7,531 nucleotides of DNA from an uncultured Bryobacterales bacterium (GTDB lineage Bacteria; Acidobacteriota; Terriglobia; Bryobacterales; Bryobacteraceae), in assembly GCA_937859895.1 (NCBI GenBank), contig CALMAV010000027.1, forward strand, positions 1-7,531, read 5' to 3'. Each line of letters starts with the position of its first letter. Position 1 is the first letter of the stretch. The position numbers and the translations under genes were made by a program. The notes beneath the pieces are model-generated. The model was not told the origin of the DNA. It searched no databases and was given only the letters and a program-made list of their open reading frames with translations. Positions 5,623 through 7,531 of this stretch are shown piece after piece.

Positions 5623-6510
5623 TCACTCCCGAACACGAAGGAGCCGTCTTCGTTTACAAACCGCGGCTGCTACCAGGCCCAGGCCGATCAGCGCGTATGT
5701 AGCGGGCTCAGGTGTCGGCGACGCACCGGAGATCAGCCCGGCAGCAGGATCCACGTTGCTGAAAAACGTAGTGTTCCCATTGGTCAAATCGAGCGTCAAT
5801 ACTTCACTTTTCGACGCGTCGAAGGCGTAAACCGTGCCACCTACATCGACAGCGGCTTTGAGGTTGAGAGCAGTTGGGCCGATCCGAGTGGCAATGCCCG
5901 TCGAAGAATTGATCTGGTAGAGAGAGTCAGGAATGACAGGCGTAACCTGGGAAGTGGAAAAGTTTATCGCGGCCGCATCGAAAGTGGCGTATAGCTTGCC
6001 GCCCGAGCTAAAGAACGCTTGATCTACCACGTTCGTGCTTCCGTCAGGATTGGTGGTTTGCAGCTTAAACGGTAGAGGCGGGATGCCGGTCGGTCCCACG
6101 AGCTTCGCGGCGGCCGTCGACGGGTTTACGGTGTACAAGTTATTGGCTAAGTCGGTTGCATAAAAGTTATTTCCAAATCGAACAAGACTGTTTGCTGAAT
6201 TCGACCCGCAGGGAGATGTTGGCAGTGTACAGTCGCCCAAACCTGTCGGTCCGATGACTGTGGTGACGCCAGTCGCGGGGTTAATCGAATCCAGATTGCC
6301 CGAGTAGGTAAGAGTCAGCAGCGATCCGTTCGGCCCGGGAGCCAATCCATCTTCACCCTCGGGCGTATTTGGGCCGATTTGATGAAAGCTTCCCGAAGCC
6401 AGATTGAACGTGCCGAATTGATTATTGTTGGCGACAACATATACCGAATCACCGAAGCACCCGGCGAGGGGTATGAAAATAAGGGATAATAGAGCGCGTT
6501 GTGAAAACAT
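5623..6510 (-). CDS. Secreted PEP-CTERM protein with beta-propeller-like repeats
   Basis: A 295-residue exported protein of unknown function. The N-terminus (MFSQRALLSLIFIPLAGC) is a signal peptide that also ends in a perfect lipobox, LAGC with Cys18. The mature part contains about five repeats built as polar strand, Gly turn, then GPTG-like end: around 33-47, 74-90, 127-142, 199-213 and 239-254, for example INPATGVTTVIGPTG. Such repeats suggest an incomplete beta-propeller. Cys94 and Cys101 could form a disulfide. The C-terminus (265-295) is a textbook PEP-CTERM tail: PEPATY, a hydrophobic helix (ALIGLGLVAAAV), then KRRRLLRVRE. Such tails are recognised by exosortase for cell-surface delivery (family knowledge; no exosortase gene here). 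The start ATG 6510 has AAGGAG (plus-strand positions 6519-6524) at 8-base spacing. It is transcribed divergently from the sigma factor gene across 115 bases. Intact. Confidence 0.88.
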   Translation of the reverse strand: MFSQRALLSLIFIPLAGCFGDSVYVVANNNQFGTFNLASGSFHQIGPNTPEGEDGLAPGPNGSLLTLTYSGNLDSINPATGVTTVIGPTGLGDCTLPTSPCGSNSANSLVRFGNNFYATDLANNLYTVNPSTAAAKLVGPTGIPPLPFKLQTTNPDGSTNVVDQAFFSSGGKLYATFDAAAINFSTSQVTPVIPDSLYQINSSTGIATRIGPTALNLKAAVDVGGTVYAFDASKSEVLTLDLTNGNTTFFSNVDPAAGLISGASPTPEPATYALIGLGLVAAAVCKRRRLLRVRE

Positions 6511-6625
6511 GGCATTTTCTCCTTGTGTTAAGCGGGAAAGAGTAGCGACCGGTTCATCAGCCCATCTCTCTTCGTTTGTAATAGGCGCAAGATGCCGTGC
6601 AGAAAGATCAGATCCGGCGAAGTAG
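6511..6625. promoter_or_regulatory. Divergent intergenic control region
   Basis: These 115 bases separate two outward-facing genes, the secreted protein (minus) and the ECF sigma factor (plus), so they must hold both promoters or their ends. I could not find good -35/-10 pairs in either direction, which would fit promoters for an alternative sigma factor, but this is inference. The only firm element is the AAGGAG ribosome binding site of the minus-strand gene at 6519-6524. The sigma gene has no strong RBS. Confidence 0.35.
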
Positions 6626-7258
6626 ATGGAACTGGCCGCTCAACCTGACGATGCAAGTGTTGACGAAGTGAGCGTGCTGCTGCGCGCCTGGAGCGCCGGC
6701 GACCAGCAGGCACTAGACAGACTCACGCCCATCGTTTACGAGGAACTCCACAAATTGGCGCGCCGCTACATGAGTCACGAGCGACCCGGCCACAGCCTGC
6801 AAACCACCGCTCTGGTCAACGAGGCGTATATGCGACTGGTCGATTACAAAAGCATGCAGTGGCAGAATCGCGCCCATTTCTTTGCCGTTTCGGCGCAGGT
6901 GATGCGGCGCATTCTGGTCGATCACGCGCGCCGTCACAATGTAAAACGCGGCGTCGGAGTTCATCATATTTCTCTGGACGAAACGATCAACCTCGGCGCC
7001 GATAAGGGCACCGATCCCAGCGGAAATCTACTGGCACTCGACGATGCTCTGACTTCGCTGGCACAGTTGGACCCCCGCAAAGTGCAGATTGTCGAAATGC
7101 GTTTCTTTGGCGGACTGAGCGTGGAGGAAACGGCCGCGGTGTTGCAACTGTCGGCGGTCACGATCAAGCGTGAATGGCGATCGGCCAAGGCCTGGCTCTA
7201 TCGGGAACTGACTGGAGGAACCAGTGCTGGACCTTCCACGATGGAAACAAGTCGATAG
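6626..7258 (+). CDS. ECF-family RNA polymerase sigma factor (Sigma70_ECF / TIGR02999 type)
   Basis: A 210-residue alternative sigma factor of the group abundant in Acidobacteriota and Planctomycetes and often encoded next to Ser/Thr kinases (family knowledge). Region 2 spans about residues 15-103: LLRAWSAGDQQALDRLTPIV, LARRYM, the signature LQTTALVNEAYMRLVD, and HFFAVSAQVMRRILVDHARR, which contains the -10-binding helix. A variable linker (104-143) follows. Region 4 spans about 144-195: LDPRKVQIVEMRFFGGLSVE, then the helix-turn-helix EETAAVLQLSAVTIKREWRSAKAWLYREL. ATG 6626 is followed at once by coding-like sequence; the upstream RBS is weak. No anti-sigma gene is seen. The 3' end overlaps the kinase gene by 35 bases, so the kinase may control the sigma factor's activity or act in the same pathway (inference). 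Confidence 0.93.
   Translation: MELAAQPDDASVDEVSVLLRAWSAGDQQALDRLTPIVYEELHKLARRYMSHERPGHSLQTTALVNEAYMRLVDYKSMQWQNRAHFFAVSAQVMRRILVDHARRHNVKRGVGVHHISLDETINLGADKGTDPSGNLLALDDALTSLAQLDPRKVQIVEMRFFGGLSVEETAAVLQLSAVTIKREWRSAKAWLYRELTGGTSAGPSTMETSR
7214..7218 (+). promoter_or_regulatory. Ribosome binding site of the kinase gene
   Basis: GGAGG within the 3' end of the sigma factor gene, 5 bases before GTG 7224. It fixes the kinase start at that GTG and shows that the two genes are translated from one message. Confidence 0.65.
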
Positions 7259-7531
7259 TCTGCTGCTGGCGGTTTGGGATCTGCCGGAGAAGGAACGCGC
7301 CGCTTTTTTGCGGCAGACCTGCGCGACTGACGAGGTGCTCGAACGCGAAGTGCTGTCGCTGCTGGCGGCGGATGAGAGCGCGCAAACCTTCCTGGAAAAT
7401 CCGGCTATTGAATTGGCCGCCCGCGTTGTCGCCCGCTTGCAAACAAATGCCCCACCGGATGACTGTGATTTCACGGCCAATCAAGTTTTTTCGTATTACC
7501 GCATTGTCGAAAAACTGGGCCGCGGCGGAAT
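7224..7531 (+). CDS. Ser/Thr protein kinase, N-terminal part (cut by window edge)
   Basis: The first 102 codons of a eukaryotic-like protein kinase. The start is GTG 7224 with GGAGG 5 bases upstream. It overlaps the sigma factor gene by 35 bases in another frame, and the frame stays open to the window end. The leader is helical (W7-KQVDSLLLAVWDLPEKERAAF, C33, EREVLSLLAADESAQTFLENP at about 40-60, then AARVVARLQ). This is the conserved cytoplasmic leader seen before many acidobacterial kinase domains (family knowledge). The kinase domain then begins with YYRIVEKLGRGG (91-102), the first strand and the start of the glycine-rich ATP-binding loop. Catalytic residues, transmembrane segment and any sensor repeats lie beyond the window. 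Its substrate could include the co-encoded sigma factor, which is inference. Confidence 0.85.
   Translation, partial: MLDLPRWKQVDSLLLAVWDLPEKERAAFLRQTCATDEVLEREVLSLLAADESAQTFLENPAIELAARVVARLQTNAPPDDCDFTANQVFSYYRIVEKLGRGG

Noticed and set aside
5536..5994. Plus-strand open frame of 152 codons
   Set aside because: Antisense to the end of the PEP-CTERM gene, with no domain pattern.
7028..7484. Minus-strand open frames opposite the sigma factor and kinase
   Set aside because: Ser/Arg-rich shadow translations; the plus-strand genes account for the sequence.
1..7531. CRISPR array, rRNA, or intact insertion sequence
   Set aside because: No regularly spaced direct repeats, no rRNA-like stretch, and no transposase or terminal inverted repeats were seen beyond the resolvase fragment.

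Overview
The window looks like a chromosomal accessory stretch from a soil bacterium, most likely an Acidobacteriota (inference; no rRNA or marker gene is present). Four things point that way: a large-family ECF sigma factor overlapping a Ser/Thr kinase whose N-terminal leader is typical of that phylum, a PEP-CTERM secreted protein, an ArsR / AHSA1-like / four-helix membrane protein operon, and a moderately high GC content.

Layout. Bases 1-439 hold a possible gene tail and a small membrane ORF. Bases 440-1438 (+) are a broken secreted serine hydrolase of the beta-lactamase/esterase class. Bases 1439-1735 are intergenic and end in a promoter and a palindromic operator that runs into the start codon of an ArsR-type repressor (1736-2095). 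The repressor overlaps an AHSA1/SRPBCC gene (2061-2564), which overlaps a four-helix membrane protein gene (to 3039); the three form one operon. Bases 3040-3400 carry a scar of a serine resolvase. On the minus strand follow a MNT-fold nucleotidyltransferase (4141-3420, frameshifted), a membrane-anchored SpoIIE/RsbU-type PP2C phosphatase (5484-4317, frameshifted in a 7-base G tract) and a secreted repeat protein with a PEP-CTERM sorting tail (6510-5623). Diverging from that last gene on the plus strand are an ECF sigma factor (6626-7258) and, overlapping it, the start of a Ser/Thr protein kinase cut by the window edge (7224 onward).

How the genes may work together. The ArsR operon is probably self-regulated through the palindrome at its start. 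The sigma factor and kinase form a co-transcribed signalling pair, and they share a 115-bp divergent region with the envelope-protein gene. The phosphatase is another signalling component, but its partner is not in the window.

A striking property is the number of reading-frame breaks. Four otherwise well-preserved genes are each rescued by adding or removing one base, mostly in short homopolymers; the hydrolase additionally needs an internal deletion. The resolvase is plain decay. Either this is a decaying region or, for the single-base cases, the assembly has indel errors. I see no convincing new multi-gene system. The most unusual items are the G-tract frameshift in the phosphatase, the secreted protein carrying both a lipobox and a PEP-CTERM tail, and the operator overlapping the ArsR start.
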